A stretch of 64,000 nt of DNA from Henriciella barbarensis (GCF_003576345.1 NZ_QWGB01000009.1:62001-126000), one strand, 5' to 3'. Positions 1 through 9,725 are shown, counted from the stretch's first letter. The notes: generated by a model not told the origin, from the letters alone. Numbers and translations: made by a program.

Positions 1-2
1 TG

Positions 3-140
3 GGCTTCAAGCGCGTGGCGGATCTTGAAGATGCATATGATGCGCTTTCGCCGACGAATGCCCCACCGGGTGCACCGCTACTCCTGCGAGTGAGCCGTTC
101 GGGGCAGAACATGTTCTTTACTATCGAAACCAAGCGGTAA
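3..140 (+). CDS. Do/DegP-like serine protease, C-terminal PDZ end (partial)
   Basis: Only the last 45 codons lie in the window; the gene begins upstream. The fragment reads as the end of a PDZ domain, with an Asp-Leu-Glu-Asp-Ala helix followed by a strand LLLRVSRSGQ and a terminal FFTIETKR. This is the usual ending of the second PDZ domain in Do-family periplasmic proteases, which degrade or chaperone misfolded envelope proteins. The protease domain is not visible, so the assignment rests on the tail pattern alone. The next gene starts about 100 bases downstream on the same strand. Confidence 0.55.
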   Translation, partial: GFKRVADLEDAYDALSPTNAPPGAPLLLRVSRSGQNMFFTIETKR

Positions 141-241
141 GAACGCGCAAGTCTGATCGGCAAGCCGTTGCTTTACGGCGTCCGCAAATCACAGTTCTAT
201 GAATTGTGGGAGGGTGCCCGGTCGATCAGGAGCGTGAATGT

Positions 242-631
242 ATGGCGATGAACGAAAGAGCAGCCCTCAATCTGTGGCGCCGTGCCCTGGCATCCTATGT
301 GCGCACATCGGATGGCGACCTCACTGCGCGCCAGCAGGCGATCCTGATGACAGTGGCTCTTTCAGCCGGGCCCCATACAGTCCGGGGACTTGCGACAGAT
401 CTTGATCTGGCAAAGCCTGCTGTCACGCGAGCTGTTGATGCGCTGGAGAAGCTTGGCTTTGTCCGCCGTCGCCGTGATGAGCATGACCTGCGCAGCGTCA
501 TTATCGAGCGCACAGTTGAGGGCATGACCTGGCTACGAGAATTCGCCGAACTCATTATTGCTGCGGAGGCTGGCGAAGAGCGCAAGTCAATTGCGGACGC
601 CAAACCACTGGACAAGAATGTCGCGGCCTGA
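242..631 (+). CDS. MarR-family winged-helix transcriptional regulator
   Basis: The 129-residue protein has the MarR core: a helix-turn-helix around LATDLDLAKPAVTRAVDALE, then the wing with the basic RRRRDEHDLRS and a long C-terminal helix. MarR proteins bind DNA as dimers and usually repress a nearby gene until a ligand releases them. The ATG at 242 is chosen over an in-frame GTG at 206 because GGAG lies about nine bases before it; an ATG at 248 is also possible. The stop is 13 bases before the NlpC/P60 gene, so the two are probably co-transcribed. The ligand cannot be read from the sequence. Confidence 0.85.
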   Translation: MAMNERAALNLWRRALASYVRTSDGDLTARQQAILMTVALSAGPHTVRGLATDLDLAKPAVTRAVDALEKLGFVRRRRDEHDLRSVIIERTVEGMTWLREFAELIIAAEAGEERKSIADAKPLDKNVAA

Positions 632-644
632 TTGAGGTGGCGGC

Positions 645-1496
645 GTGCCTGATTTCTTCGATCAACGACTGACGCCGCCTCGTCGCGGGCAGGGCATGCG
701 GATGCAGGTGTCTGCGGGCATTGCGGCGCTGCGAGATGCCCCGCGCCCAGACGCTGAAATGGTGACCCAGGCACTACACGGTGAGACCGTTACTCTATTT
801 AGCGAAGCTGGCGAGTTTGGTCTGGTTCAGATGGAGCGTGATCGCTATGTCGGCTGGACGCTCATGGACGCGCTCTCTGCTCCGGTTTCAGAGCCCACCC
901 ACTGGGTGAGCGCCCTGCGGACGTATGCTTATTCGCGACCGCACCTGAAATCTGCCCCTTATGGACTGATCTCCATGGGAAGCGCGGTTACTGTAACGGG
1001 CGAGGAGAACGGCTTTTTCCAGACAACCCGAGGCGGATGGCTGACATCGGGTCACGTGCAGCCGATCGATACCCGCTTTGATGATCCTGCCGATGTCGCG
1101 CTTCGTTTCCTGCATGCGCCATATCTCTGGGGTGGTTGCGAGAGCCTCGGTCTTGATTGTACCGGGCTGACGCGGGCGGCATTCCTTTCCTGCGGTGTCG
1201 TCCTGCCGCGGGACAGCGATATGCAATTTGCCTGGAGCGGTGAGGCCGTGGATGACTGGAATGCGCCGGGCGCGCTAAAGCGAAATGATCTGGTCTTCTG
1301 GAAAGGGCATGTCGGCATCATGCTGGATGATAAAATGCTGCTTCACGCGAATGGTCATCATATGGCCGTTGCGAAAGAGCCGCTGCTCATGGCGATTCCG
1401 CGCATTGCAAAAGAATACGGCGAGCCCATAGGGGCCCGCCGTATTGATATCTCGAAAGAAAGAGAGCGAACGCCAGGCTGGCTCGCGCCCCGGTAG
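645..1496 (+). CDS. NlpC/P60 family peptidoglycan endopeptidase with SH3-like domains
   Basis: A 283-residue protein starting at GTG, with GAGGTGG upstream. The first 140 residues look like two bacterial SH3-like domains, with a repeated phrase around alanine-leucine, arginine and proline and a GWL/GWT core. The rest is an NlpC/P60 cysteine peptidase: catalytic Cys in LGLDCTGL, His in HVGIM and a polar third residue in the following LLHANGHH. Such enzymes cut D-Glu to diaminoacid bonds in murein peptides. No signal peptide is visible, which suggests a cytoplasmic role in recycling murein fragments. Pairing with the MarR gene points to shared control. Confidence 0.85.
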   Translation: MPDFFDQRLTPPRRGQGMRMQVSAGIAALRDAPRPDAEMVTQALHGETVTLFSEAGEFGLVQMERDRYVGWTLMDALSAPVSEPTHWVSALRTYAYSRPHLKSAPYGLISMGSAVTVTGEENGFFQTTRGGWLTSGHVQPIDTRFDDPADVALRFLHAPYLWGGCESLGLDCTGLTRAAFLSCGVVLPRDSDMQFAWSGEAVDDWNAPGALKRNDLVFWKGHVGIMLDDKMLLHANGHHMAVAKEPLLMAIPRIAKEYGEPIGARRIDISKERERTPGWLAPR

Positions 1497-1506
1497 ATCA
1501 CAAAGC

Positions 1507-2313
1507 CTACTCTTCGGACTCGTTTTCTGCTTGGTCTTCAGCTTCCGGTGTCATTTCGACTTCGCTGACATTGCCTTCGGCTTCTGAGTCCTGGTCGTTT
1601 ACAACATCCTGGGTCTCGATCTCGCCGGTCGCCAGTGTCGGTGCGTCTTCAACGGTCTCAGCATCCAGTGTTGCGTCAACGGCGTCACCATCAGTCGCGT
1701 CACCCTCTGCGCCTTCTTCCTCCTCGGGAAGCGGCTCTGGGAACGCCGGTGCGTCCGGGGTGTACTGTGCGAGGTACGCAATCACGTCTGCACGCTCATC
1801 GTCACGGCGAAGGCCGGCGAAGGCCATGGAAGTGCCGCGAATATAGGAGGAAGGATTCTCGAGCCACTGGTCCATGCTTTCATAGGTCCAGCTTTCGCTC
1901 GACGTAGCCTGCATGGCTGAAGAGTAGCCAAAGCTTGGATCGTGAGCATGGCTGTCGCCGATAATGGCGTGGAGGTTCGGGCCGGTGCCATTGCTGCCGC
2001 CTTGTTCGATCGTATGGCAGGTTGAGCATTTCGCCTTGAAGGCGCGCTCGCCCGATGTCGGGTCAGCAGCGGCAAGAAGGGCGCCCAAGTCGTACACTTC
2101 TTCTTCAACGGCGCCAGCGCCGCCGGTCTCTGCGATCTCGGTGTAATATGAGAAACGGCCTTGCGCCCATTCATTGAGGCTGTGAGCCTCCTCACCATGG
2201 TGGCCGCCGTCGCCGGACGAGAAGACCATGCCTGACAGCGTCTGCAGGCCCATAACGACCAGCACAACAGCCAAAATCGCACCAAATACCTTGTTCCAGA
2301 AGAGATCGCCCAT
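1507..2313 (-). CDS. Membrane-anchored class I cytochrome c
   Basis: The 268-residue protein starts with an uncleaved membrane anchor (about residues 8-30), followed by a His/Glu linker, a cytochrome c domain with heme motif CSTCH at 96-100, and an axial Met probably in GTSMAFAGL near 163. The last 90 residues are a very acidic, low-complexity Glu/Asp/Ala/Thr tail. This is the layout of CycM/c552-type cytochromes that carry electrons between the bc1 complex and cytochrome oxidase at the periplasmic face. ATG at 2313 is preferred to one at 2322 because AAGG sits eight bases before it. The acidic tail is unusually long and may mediate docking. It diverges from the prephenate dehydratase gene. 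Confidence 0.88.
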   Translation of the reverse strand: MGDLFWNKVFGAILAVVLVVMGLQTLSGMVFSSGDGGHHGEEAHSLNEWAQGRFSYYTEIAETGGAGAVEEEVYDLGALLAAADPTSGERAFKAKCSTCHTIEQGGSNGTGPNLHAIIGDSHAHDPSFGYSSAMQATSSESWTYESMDQWLENPSSYIRGTSMAFAGLRRDDERADVIAYLAQYTPDAPAFPEPLPEEEEGAEGDATDGDAVDATLDAETVEDAPTLATGEIETQDVVNDQDSEAEGNVSEVEMTPEAEDQAENESEE

Positions 2314-2551
2314 CGGGATCATCCTTGTATCTTTATCAGTCTTTGCGCGCCTTCTGGCACGCTATCGAGTCGGTGGCAATATAAGCGAATGTGTTGCGGT
2401 CTGCGTGGGTATTTACAGCGGCGAATGGGCGCAGGCTTTGTCCTGACCTGTCTGGCCGGACGAGGGTGTGGGGCTTGCAAATTGCCTGCACCTCCCGCAT
2501 GGCAGGCCGCGCTTTGATACAAGAGTTCGGAATCTCGACGAGGAACAGGCA

Positions 2552-3403
2552 ATGGACATGCGGCAAGGGCGAATAGCCTATCAGGGCGAACCGGGCGCAA
2601 ACTCCCATATCGCCTGCAAGGAAACCTATCCCGGTATGGAGCCGGTTGCCTGCAAGACGTTCGAGGACGTGCTTTCCCTGGTCGAGCGCGGTGAGGCTGA
2701 CCTCGCGATGATCCCTGTGGAGAATACGATCGCCGGGCGCGTTGGCGACATCCATCACCTTCTTCCGGGCACCACGCTCAATATTATCGGCGAGCATTTC
2801 ATGCCGATCCGCTTTCAGCTCATGGCGTTGCCGGGTGTCGAGCTTTCACAGGTGAAACAGGCCCATTCCCACATCATGGCGCTGGGCCAGTGTCGCGCTT
2901 TCATGCGCGAGCATGGGATCGAGCCCATCGTCGCTGCGGATACGGCAGGTGCAGCGCGGATCGTGAAAGAACTGGGTGAGCAAACGACGGCGGCCATCGC
3001 GCCTGAACTCGCAGCCGAGGTTTATGGCCTCAATATCCTTGCCCGCGATATAGAAGATGCCGAACATAACACCACCCGTTTCGTCATCATGGCGCCGGAC
3101 CCTCTGGAGCACGAGGATGTGGGCGAAGATGCGGTCACGTCTTTCCTGTTCCAGGTCCGCAACATTCCCGCCGCGCTTTACAAGGCGATGGGCGGGTTCG
3201 CGACCAATGGCGTGAACATGACCAAACTCGAAAGTTACCAGATCGATGGATCCTTCACCGCGACCCAATTCTATGCCGAGATTGAAGGCCATCCCGATGA
3301 GCGGCGCGTGCAGCTCGCCCTGGAGGAGCTTGGCTTCTTCTCCAATTCGCTGAAGATCATGGGCGTGTTTCCCGCCAGCGCTGCGCGCTACGCAAACCGC
3401 TAG
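2552..3403 (+). CDS. pheA: Prephenate dehydratase
   Basis: Converts prephenate to phenylpyruvate in phenylalanine synthesis. The 283-residue protein begins with the catalytic domain (RIAYQGEPGANSHIA; VENTIAGRV; NTTRFVIM, where Thr-Arg-Phe is the conserved catalytic and feedback motif). It ends with an ACT domain around 190-270 that usually senses phenylalanine; the ESRP-like motif reads ESYQ. There is no chorismate mutase domain, as is normal for alphaproteobacteria. ATG at 2552 is chosen because AGGAA lies six bases upstream and the protein then begins at the first conserved strand; a longer in-frame reading from 2468 has no ribosome site. It converges on serB with a 15-base gap. Confidence 0.93.
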   Translation: MDMRQGRIAYQGEPGANSHIACKETYPGMEPVACKTFEDVLSLVERGEADLAMIPVENTIAGRVGDIHHLLPGTTLNIIGEHFMPIRFQLMALPGVELSQVKQAHSHIMALGQCRAFMREHGIEPIVAADTAGAARIVKELGEQTTAAIAPELAAEVYGLNILARDIEDAEHNTTRFVIMAPDPLEHEDVGEDAVTSFLFQVRNIPAALYKAMGGFATNGVNMTKLESYQIDGSFTATQFYAEIEGHPDERRVQLALEELGFFSNSLKIMGVFPASAARYANR

Positions 3404-3418
3404 CGCTGCCTCCGGGGC

Positions 3419-4348
3419 CTAGTGCTTCCAGACGATTTCAGTATCGGTATAGCCCTGGAAGTAAAGCGGGGCGGTCAGGTCGGTAACGTTGATCGCGCAA
3501 TCGGAGGCGGCCGCGACGACGGGTTTGGCCCGATAGGCAACGCCAAGTCCGGCGGCTTCGATCATCGCAAGGTCATTGGCGCCGTCGCCCATGGCGAGGG
3601 CGTCCGTGTTCGAAAGCCCCAGAGCCGCCACCTGTTCTTCGAGCGCGGCCAGTTTCGCCTTTCGCCCGAGAATGGGTTCTGCAACCTTGCCTGTCAGTGC
3701 ATTGCCATCATCAAGCAGCGTATTGCCCCGATGGATATCGAATCCTGCTGCCTCGCCGATGCGCGACGTGAAAAAGGTGAAGCCTCCAGAAACGAGCATG
3801 GCATGCGCGCCTTGGGCTTTCATGGTCGAGACCAGCGTCCTGGCGCCCGGCATCAGCGTGATGCGCTCACGGTAGCATTGGTCCAGTCGAGCCAGATCAA
3901 GTCCGGCGAGCTTGCCGACGCGCTCGCGCAGGGCCGGTTCAAATTCCAGCTCACCGCGCATGGCCCGCTCGGTAATTTCTGAAATTTCGGCCTTGAGGCC
4001 CGCGAAGTCCGCGAGCTCATCGAGGCACTCTTGCTGAATGATTGTCGAATCCATGTCGCAGATCAGGAGCTTCTTGCGGCGGTCAGAAGTCGTGGACACG
4101 CAGATATCGGCGTCGCCTTCAAAGGCTTCTTCGAGCGCTTTGCGGGCTGCCTGAGGATCGATGAAATTTCCTGCCTGCTCAATTGCTGTGAACTCGCGCT
4201 CGCCGCTCAGTAGACGAACGGGGGCCTTTTCGCCCGGATCGGCCGCTGCCAGCGCCTTTTCCAGCCTGTCGCCGATAAGCTGCAAGCTCTTGTCGGCACG
4301 GGCGACGACAACCGCGACATGACTAAAATCCGTGGTTTTTCTGTCCAT
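3419..4348 (-). CDS. serB: Phosphoserine phosphatase
   Basis: Catalyses the last step of serine synthesis. The HAD signature is complete: nucleophile motif DMDST at 98-102, the Ser in LVSGGF, a Lys further on, and GDGANDLAMI for magnesium. At 309 residues it includes an N-terminal regulatory segment of about 85 residues, probably ACT-like. The start at 4348 lies only 51 bases from the divergent miaA start, so the two genes share a short promoter region. Confidence 0.94.
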   Translation of the reverse strand: MDRKTTDFSHVAVVVARADKSLQLIGDRLEKALAAADPGEKAPVRLLSGEREFTAIEQAGNFIDPQAARKALEEAFEGDADICVSTTSDRRKKLLICDMDSTIIQQECLDELADFAGLKAEISEITERAMRGELEFEPALRERVGKLAGLDLARLDQCYRERITLMPGARTLVSTMKAQGAHAMLVSGGFTFFTSRIGEAAGFDIHRGNTLLDDGNALTGKVAEPILGRKAKLAALEEQVAALGLSNTDALAMGDGANDLAMIEAAGLGVAYRAKPVVAAASDCAINVTDLTAPLYFQGYTDTEIVWKH

Positions 4349-4399
4349 AGGCGCGGTCCTTACTTAACGTTCACGTCCAAAGTCCTTACGTCTAAACGC

Positions 4400-5329
4400 A
4401 TGAAACCCGCTATCTTGATCCATGGACCGACTGCAAGTGGAAAAACGGCACTCTCGATCGCCGTTGCCCGCAAGTTCGATGGCGAAATCGTCAACGCCGA
4501 TTCGATGCAGGTCTATGATCGTCTGAATGTGATTTCGGCGCGTCCGTCAGAAGAAGAAATGGATGGTGTTCCACATCATCTGTTCGGCCATGTGCCCGTG
4601 GCAACCCGTTTTTCGACCGGCGAGTGGCTGGAGCAGGCGCGCACGGTCATTGAGGACATACAGAAGCGGGAGAAGACTGCCGTGGTGGTCGGAGGCACAG
4701 GGCTTTACCTCATGTCGCTGATTGAAGGGCTGTCTGACATTCCGCCCGTCCCTGAAGACGTGCGCCACGAAGTGCTGGAAATTGCCAAGGCTGACGGGTT
4801 ACGGGGGCTCAAGATCCGGTTGCAGGTCGTTGATCCGGATGCAGCCGCGCGCATTGATGACAATGACCGGCAGCGCCTGACGCGGGCCTATGAAGTCTGG
4901 CTGGCCACGGGCCGCTCGCTCACCAGCTTCCAGAACAACAAGACCAATGCCGTGCTGAACCCGGATGAATGGCTGGGCGTCGCGCTGACGCCGCCGCGGT
5001 CAAAGCTCTACGCACGGATCGACCGGCGTTTCGAAGGCATGCTTATGGAAGGCGCGATGGAAGAGGCGCGGGCGCTGGATCGCCTCGGTCTCGACCCTGA
5101 GCTACCAGCTATGAAAGCGCATGGTATGCCGTGGCTGACCGCATTCATTCGGGGCGAGCTTGATGCGGCGACGGCCGCCGAGAATGCCAAGCGCGATACG
5201 CGGCGCTATGCCAAGCGCCAGTTCACCTGGATCGGCCGGCAGTTTCCGTTCTGGCCGCGCATACCGTCCACCGAAATCGCGACACGCATCAGGGTGATTT
5301 CTGCCCTATATAGAGAGGTTGACCGCTAG
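4400..5329 (+). CDS. miaA: tRNA dimethylallyltransferase
   Basis: Transfers the dimethylallyl group to A37 of tRNAs that read codons starting with U. The P-loop GPTASGKT lies at residues 8-15, followed by the conserved DSMQVY, a VVGGTGLYL strand and a C-terminal RRYAKRQFTW helix typical of MiaA. The ATG at 4400 puts the P-loop near the N-terminus as in the family; the reading frame stays open upstream to 4319 but would overlap serB. The predicted length of 309 residues is normal. It precedes the ilv leader region by 44 bases. Confidence 0.95.
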   Translation: MKPAILIHGPTASGKTALSIAVARKFDGEIVNADSMQVYDRLNVISARPSEEEMDGVPHHLFGHVPVATRFSTGEWLEQARTVIEDIQKREKTAVVVGGTGLYLMSLIEGLSDIPPVPEDVRHEVLEIAKADGLRGLKIRLQVVDPDAAARIDDNDRQRLTRAYEVWLATGRSLTSFQNNKTNAVLNPDEWLGVALTPPRSKLYARIDRRFEGMLMEGAMEEARALDRLGLDPELPAMKAHGMPWLTAFIRGELDAATAAENAKRDTRRYAKRQFTWIGRQFPFWPRIPSTEIATRIRVISALYREVDR

Positions 5330-5373
5330 GCGGAGGCACGTTATTGCGGCATTATCAGTTTAAGGAAACAGTT

Positions 5374-5412
5374 TTGCGCAATCAGGACGTCGTCGTACTT
5401 ATCAGCCCGTGA
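5374..5412 (+). CDS. ilv leader peptide (Val-Val-Val-Leu-Ile)
   Basis: A 12-codon reading frame starting at TTG, with AAGGAA six bases before it, encodes LRNQDVVVLISP and stops at TGA. Three successive Val codons followed by Leu and Ile match the products of the operon that starts at 5543. An intrinsic terminator lies 35 bases past the stop. This is the standard arrangement of a ribosome-mediated attenuator: stalling at scarce branched-chain aminoacyl-tRNA should favour an antiterminator. The ilvBN operon of Caulobacter is known to be attenuated. The competing antiterminator stem was not identified by eye. Confidence 0.85.
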   Translation: MRNQDVVVLISP

Positions 5413-5432
5413 CCGGCATCATCAGATGTCGG
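5413..5432 (+). promoter_or_regulatory. Leader hairpin after the ilv leader peptide
   Basis: CCGGCATC and GATGTCGG pair over eight bases with one G-T wobble and an ATCA loop. The hairpin begins directly after the leader stop codon, where a pausing or anti-antiterminator stem would be expected. Confidence 0.55.
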
Positions 5433-5447
5433 CGCGGGTGCGCATGG

Positions 5448-5476
5448 AAGGGTCTCCAAGGAGGCCCTTTTCTTTT
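5448..5476 (+). terminator. Attenuator terminator ahead of ilvB
   Basis: AAGGGTCTCC and GGAGGCCCTT can pair over ten bases with one T-G wobble, followed by TTCTTTT. It lies between the leader peptide and the ilvB ribosome site, so it is an internal attenuator rather than an end-of-gene terminator. The apparent two-base loop means the top pair or two probably stay open. Confidence 0.85.
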
Positions 5477-5542
5477 GCGCACGGTGCAGAGCAGGTAGGA
5501 TCGACCAACTGGAGCAGAGGTCAGGCAGACAGGAACAGGTAA

Positions 5543-7330
5543 ATGGACACGCACACACTCAGCGACCAAGCCCAGTCTTCCCTTGATGGGGCGCGTATGA
5601 CGGGCGCCGAAATGGTGATTAACGCGCTCAGGGAGCAGGGCGTCGACACCATGTTCGGCTATCCGGGCGGCGCGGTCCTGCCGATCTATGATGCGCTCTA
5701 TTCCGAACCATCCATCCAGCATATCCTGGTGCGCCATGAGCAGGGTGCGGGCCATGCCGCCGAAGGCTATGCGCGCTCTACCGGCAAATGCGGCGTCGCG
5801 CTGGCAACGTCCGGCCCGGGTGCAACGAATATGGTCACGCCGATTGCCGATGCGATGATGGACTCCATTCCTATGGTCGTCATCACGGGCCAGGTGCCGA
5901 CGCATCTTATCGGCACCGACGCCTTTCAGGAATGCGATACGGTCGGCATCACCCGCTGCTGCGCCAAGCACAATTATCTCGTCACCGATGTGAATGACCT
6001 TGCCCGGACGCTGCACGAAGCTTTCCTGATCGCGACGTCAGGCCGGCCAGGTCCCGTCGTGATTGACATCCCCAAGGACGTACAGTTCGCGACCGGCACC
6101 TATATCGGCAAGCAGGGCGTTAACAAGCCGACCTACCAGCCAAAGACCGAACCGTCCGAGCACGCCATTCGCGACGCTCTCGATATGATGGCGACGGCGC
6201 GCCGGCCCGTCTTCTATACGGGCGGCGGCGTGATCAATTCAGGCACGGAGGCGTCAAAGCTGCTGCGAGAGCTTCAGGCGGCAACCGGCTTTCCGGTCAC
6301 CTCCACGCTGATGGGCCTCGGTGCCTTCCCGGCGAGCCATGAGGACTGGCTTGGCATGGTCGGCATGCATGGCGCTTATGAGGCCAACAACGCCATGCAC
6401 GACTGCGATTTGATGATCTGCGTCGGGGCGCGTTTTGATGACCGGGTGACGGGCAAGATCTCGGCCTTCTCGCCGGGGTCGCGCAAAATCCACATCGATA
6501 TCGATCCGTCTTCGATCAACAAGATCATCCGCGTGGACGTGCCGATCATTGCTGACTGCAAGGCGGCCCTTCAGGCGCTGCTGGATGGCTGGAAGGCGCG
6601 CCGCCTGCCGGCGCCGGACCTGTCCGACTGGAAAGCGCAGATCGCAAAGTGGCGCGCGGTGGACTGCTTTGCCTATCCGGAAAACGACGGCGCGATCCGC
6701 CCGCAATATGCGGTCGAGCGCCTCTATGAGCTGACCAAGGACCGCGACACCTATATCTCGACCGAGGTGGGCCAGCACCAGATGTGGGCGGCCCAGCATT
6801 ATCATTTCGAAGAGCCGAACCGCTGGATGACGAGCGGTGGCCTCGGCACGATGGGCTATGGCCTGCCAGCGGCCGTCGGCATTCAGGCCGCGCACCGCGA
6901 TAGCGTCGTGATCGACATTGCAGGCGAAGCCTCGGTCCAGATGGTGATGCAGGAAGTCTCGACCGCTGTTCAGCACAAGCTGCCGATCAAGGTCTTCATC
7001 CTCAACAATGAGTGGATGGGCATGGTGCGCCAGTGGCAGGAGCTGTTGCACGGTGAGCGCTATTCGCACTCATACTCCGAAAGCCTGCCGGACTTTGTGA
7101 AACTGGCCGAAGCTTACGGTGCCCATGGCATTCGCTGCGATGACCCGGCAGAACTTGATGCGAAGATCATGGAGATGATCGACCATGACGGTCCGGTGAT
7201 CTTTGACTGCATGGTGGAAAAGGCCGAAAACTGCCTGCCTATGATCCCGTCAGGTGCGCCGCACAACCAGATGATTCTCGGCAGGATCGCTGGCGATGAG
7301 ATTGACGAAGCCGGCCGGAAGATGGTGTGA
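5543..7330 (+). CDS. ilvB: Acetolactate synthase, large (catalytic) subunit
   Basis: A thiamine-diphosphate enzyme that makes 2-acetolactate or 2-aceto-2-hydroxybutyrate, the first common step of Val/Leu/Ile synthesis. The 595 residues show the activating Glu in RHEQGAGHAAEGYAR, the FAD-binding middle domain and a C-terminal TPP domain (FILNNEWMGMVRQWQ). The metal-binding motif reads AGEASVQM, with Glu where the classical GDGS motif has Asp. First gene after the attenuator, six bases before ilvN. Confidence 0.96.
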   Translation: MDTHTLSDQAQSSLDGARMTGAEMVINALREQGVDTMFGYPGGAVLPIYDALYSEPSIQHILVRHEQGAGHAAEGYARSTGKCGVALATSGPGATNMVTPIADAMMDSIPMVVITGQVPTHLIGTDAFQECDTVGITRCCAKHNYLVTDVNDLARTLHEAFLIATSGRPGPVVIDIPKDVQFATGTYIGKQGVNKPTYQPKTEPSEHAIRDALDMMATARRPVFYTGGGVINSGTEASKLLRELQAATGFPVTSTLMGLGAFPASHEDWLGMVGMHGAYEANNAMHDCDLMICVGARFDDRVTGKISAFSPGSRKIHIDIDPSSINKIIRVDVPIIADCKAALQALLDGWKARRLPAPDLSDWKAQIAKWRAVDCFAYPENDGAIRPQYAVERLYELTKDRDTYISTEVGQHQMWAAQHYHFEEPNRWMTSGGLGTMGYGLPAAVGIQAAHRDSVVIDIAGEASVQMVMQEVSTAVQHKLPIKVFILNNEWMGMVRQWQELLHGERYSHSYSESLPDFVKLAEAYGAHGIRCDDPAELDAKIMEMIDHDGPVIFDCMVEKAENCLPMIPSGAPHNQMILGRIAGDEIDEAGRKMV

Positions 7331-7336
7331 GCTGAC

Positions 7337-7888
7337 ATGACCCGCGAACCAATTCCCGCCAGCGCCTATGATATGGACCATGCCGAAGAGGTCGAAGAGC
7401 GCCGCACGCTTGCCGTCCTCGTCGATAACGAACCGGGCGTCCTGGGCCGTGTCGTCGGGCTGTTCTCTGCGCGCGGTTACAACATTGAAAGCCTGACCGT
7501 CGCCGAAGTTGACCGCGGCAAGCACCGCTCCCGCATCACCATCGTGACAACGGGCACGGCCCATATGCTGGAGCAGATCGAGGCGCAGCTCTTGCGGCTC
7601 GTGCCGGTGGCGGCCGTCATCGACATCACCAAGTCCAAGCGCGGTGTTGAGCGTGAGCTGGCGCTCGTCAAAGTGGCAGGGCAGGGCGACCCGCGCGTCG
7701 AGGCGCTGCGCATCGCTGAAATCTTCCGCGCGCGCGTCATCGATACGACCAATGAGAGCTTCATTTTCGAGATCACCGGCGCATCGGAAAAGATCGATCA
7801 ATTCTGCGAACTGATGGAGCCGCTCGGCCTCGTCGAAGTGAGCCGTACAGGCGTGCTCTCCATCCGCCGCGGCAAGGATGCGGGATGA
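7337..7888 (+). CDS. ilvN: Acetolactate synthase, small (regulatory) subunit
   Basis: The 183-residue partner of IlvB activates the catalytic subunit and carries the valine feedback site. An N-terminal ACT domain is clear (LAVLVDNEPGVLGRVVGLFSA, then GYNIESLTVAEVD), and a second ACT-like half follows from about residue 100 (ERELALVKVAG, FIFEITGA). The length is typical of the long alphaproteobacterial form. Its stop codon overlaps the ATG of the next gene by four bases. Confidence 0.95.
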   Translation: MTREPIPASAYDMDHAEEVEERRTLAVLVDNEPGVLGRVVGLFSARGYNIESLTVAEVDRGKHRSRITIVTTGTAHMLEQIEAQLLRLVPVAAVIDITKSKRGVERELALVKVAGQGDPRVEALRIAEIFRARVIDTTNESFIFEITGASEKIDQFCELMEPLGLVEVSRTGVLSIRRGKDAG

Positions 7889-8697
7889 TAGCTGGTTATG
7901 CCTTCGGAGCTATGGTGTTGGGTGCAGTGGTCTGCGCAAACAATGCCTATGCCGATGATGATCAAAGCATTTCACCGTACGATCAGGCGCGGTTGATAGA
8001 ACTTGAGCTCCGATCGCTGAGCGCGGATCGCATAGCTGAATATCTGCTGCCTGAGAGGGATGCGGACAAGCTCGCGGTTGAACTGATTTTTGATAGGCAC
8101 GAACACTACAACACGAGAAAGCCAGCCACCGCTTTCCGGTTCGAGCGTGATGGAACCGGACTTTGGAAGGGCTGGCGTGTCGACGGTCGGATTCCGATAG
8201 GCAGTTCGGCCTATTGGGCGTTCGACCTGGAGCAGGAAGATAAGGGCTATATTTGCAAAGCTCTGGCGATAGAGATTTCGAGCGATGTCGCTCAATCCCT
8301 TCACGCTTTGGCCGCAGTAGATTGGAAACACGCACCGACCTTCTCTGAACGTGATAGCAGTCATCCGACAATGGTTGGCATTCGGGTGATTGATGATGAT
8401 CGGCGCGAAGAGAGATACTTCGCGTATCTTCAATCTCCGGCAGATCCGATGTTCGATTACCCACCCGAGCTCGCAGAGCAGTTTGAGCGGGAATACGAAA
8501 AGTTCGAGCGTTATGTTGTCGAGCTTGCGCAGGAAGTTGATTTCGGTCGAACCGACTGCTCTCCGTCCAACGCCACGCTTGAAGTGCCTCGCAAGCCTTC
8601 GCTTGATGAGCGGCACCAGCATGAGTTTGCGCAAATTCGCGCCCGAATGAACATTGCCTATGCGGCGATCCAAGAAGCTATAGAATCCAAGGAGTAA
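7885..8697 (+). CDS. Exported protein of unknown function inside the ilv operon
   Basis: Not recognised. The 270-residue protein has a short signal-peptide-like N-terminus (about residues 2-23, ending NAYADDD), then a soluble alpha/beta-looking body with an acidic C-terminal helical part. It overlaps ilvN by ATGA and is followed by ilvC after six bases, so it is translated as part of the branched-chain operon. ilvN and ilvC are usually adjacent or separated by unrelated enzyme genes. Its codon use looks somewhat more AT-rich than the flanking ilv genes. A link to amino-acid synthesis cannot be claimed; it may be a recent insertion that kept the operon in phase. Confidence 0.8.
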   Translation: MIAGYAFGAMVLGAVVCANNAYADDDQSISPYDQARLIELELRSLSADRIAEYLLPERDADKLAVELIFDRHEHYNTRKPATAFRFERDGTGLWKGWRVDGRIPIGSSAYWAFDLEQEDKGYICKALAIEISSDVAQSLHALAAVDWKHAPTFSERDSSHPTMVGIRVIDDDRREERYFAYLQSPADPMFDYPPELAEQFEREYEKFERYVVELAQEVDFGRTDCSPSNATLEVPRKPSLDERHQHEFAQIRARMNIAYAAIQEAIESKE

Positions 8698-9723
<1,026 letters not shown>

Positions 9724-9725
9724 GT

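Noticed and set aside
2425-2514. Possible Phe leader peptide before pheA
   Set aside because: The 29-codon frame has only one Phe codon and no terminator follows, so there is no sign of attenuation.
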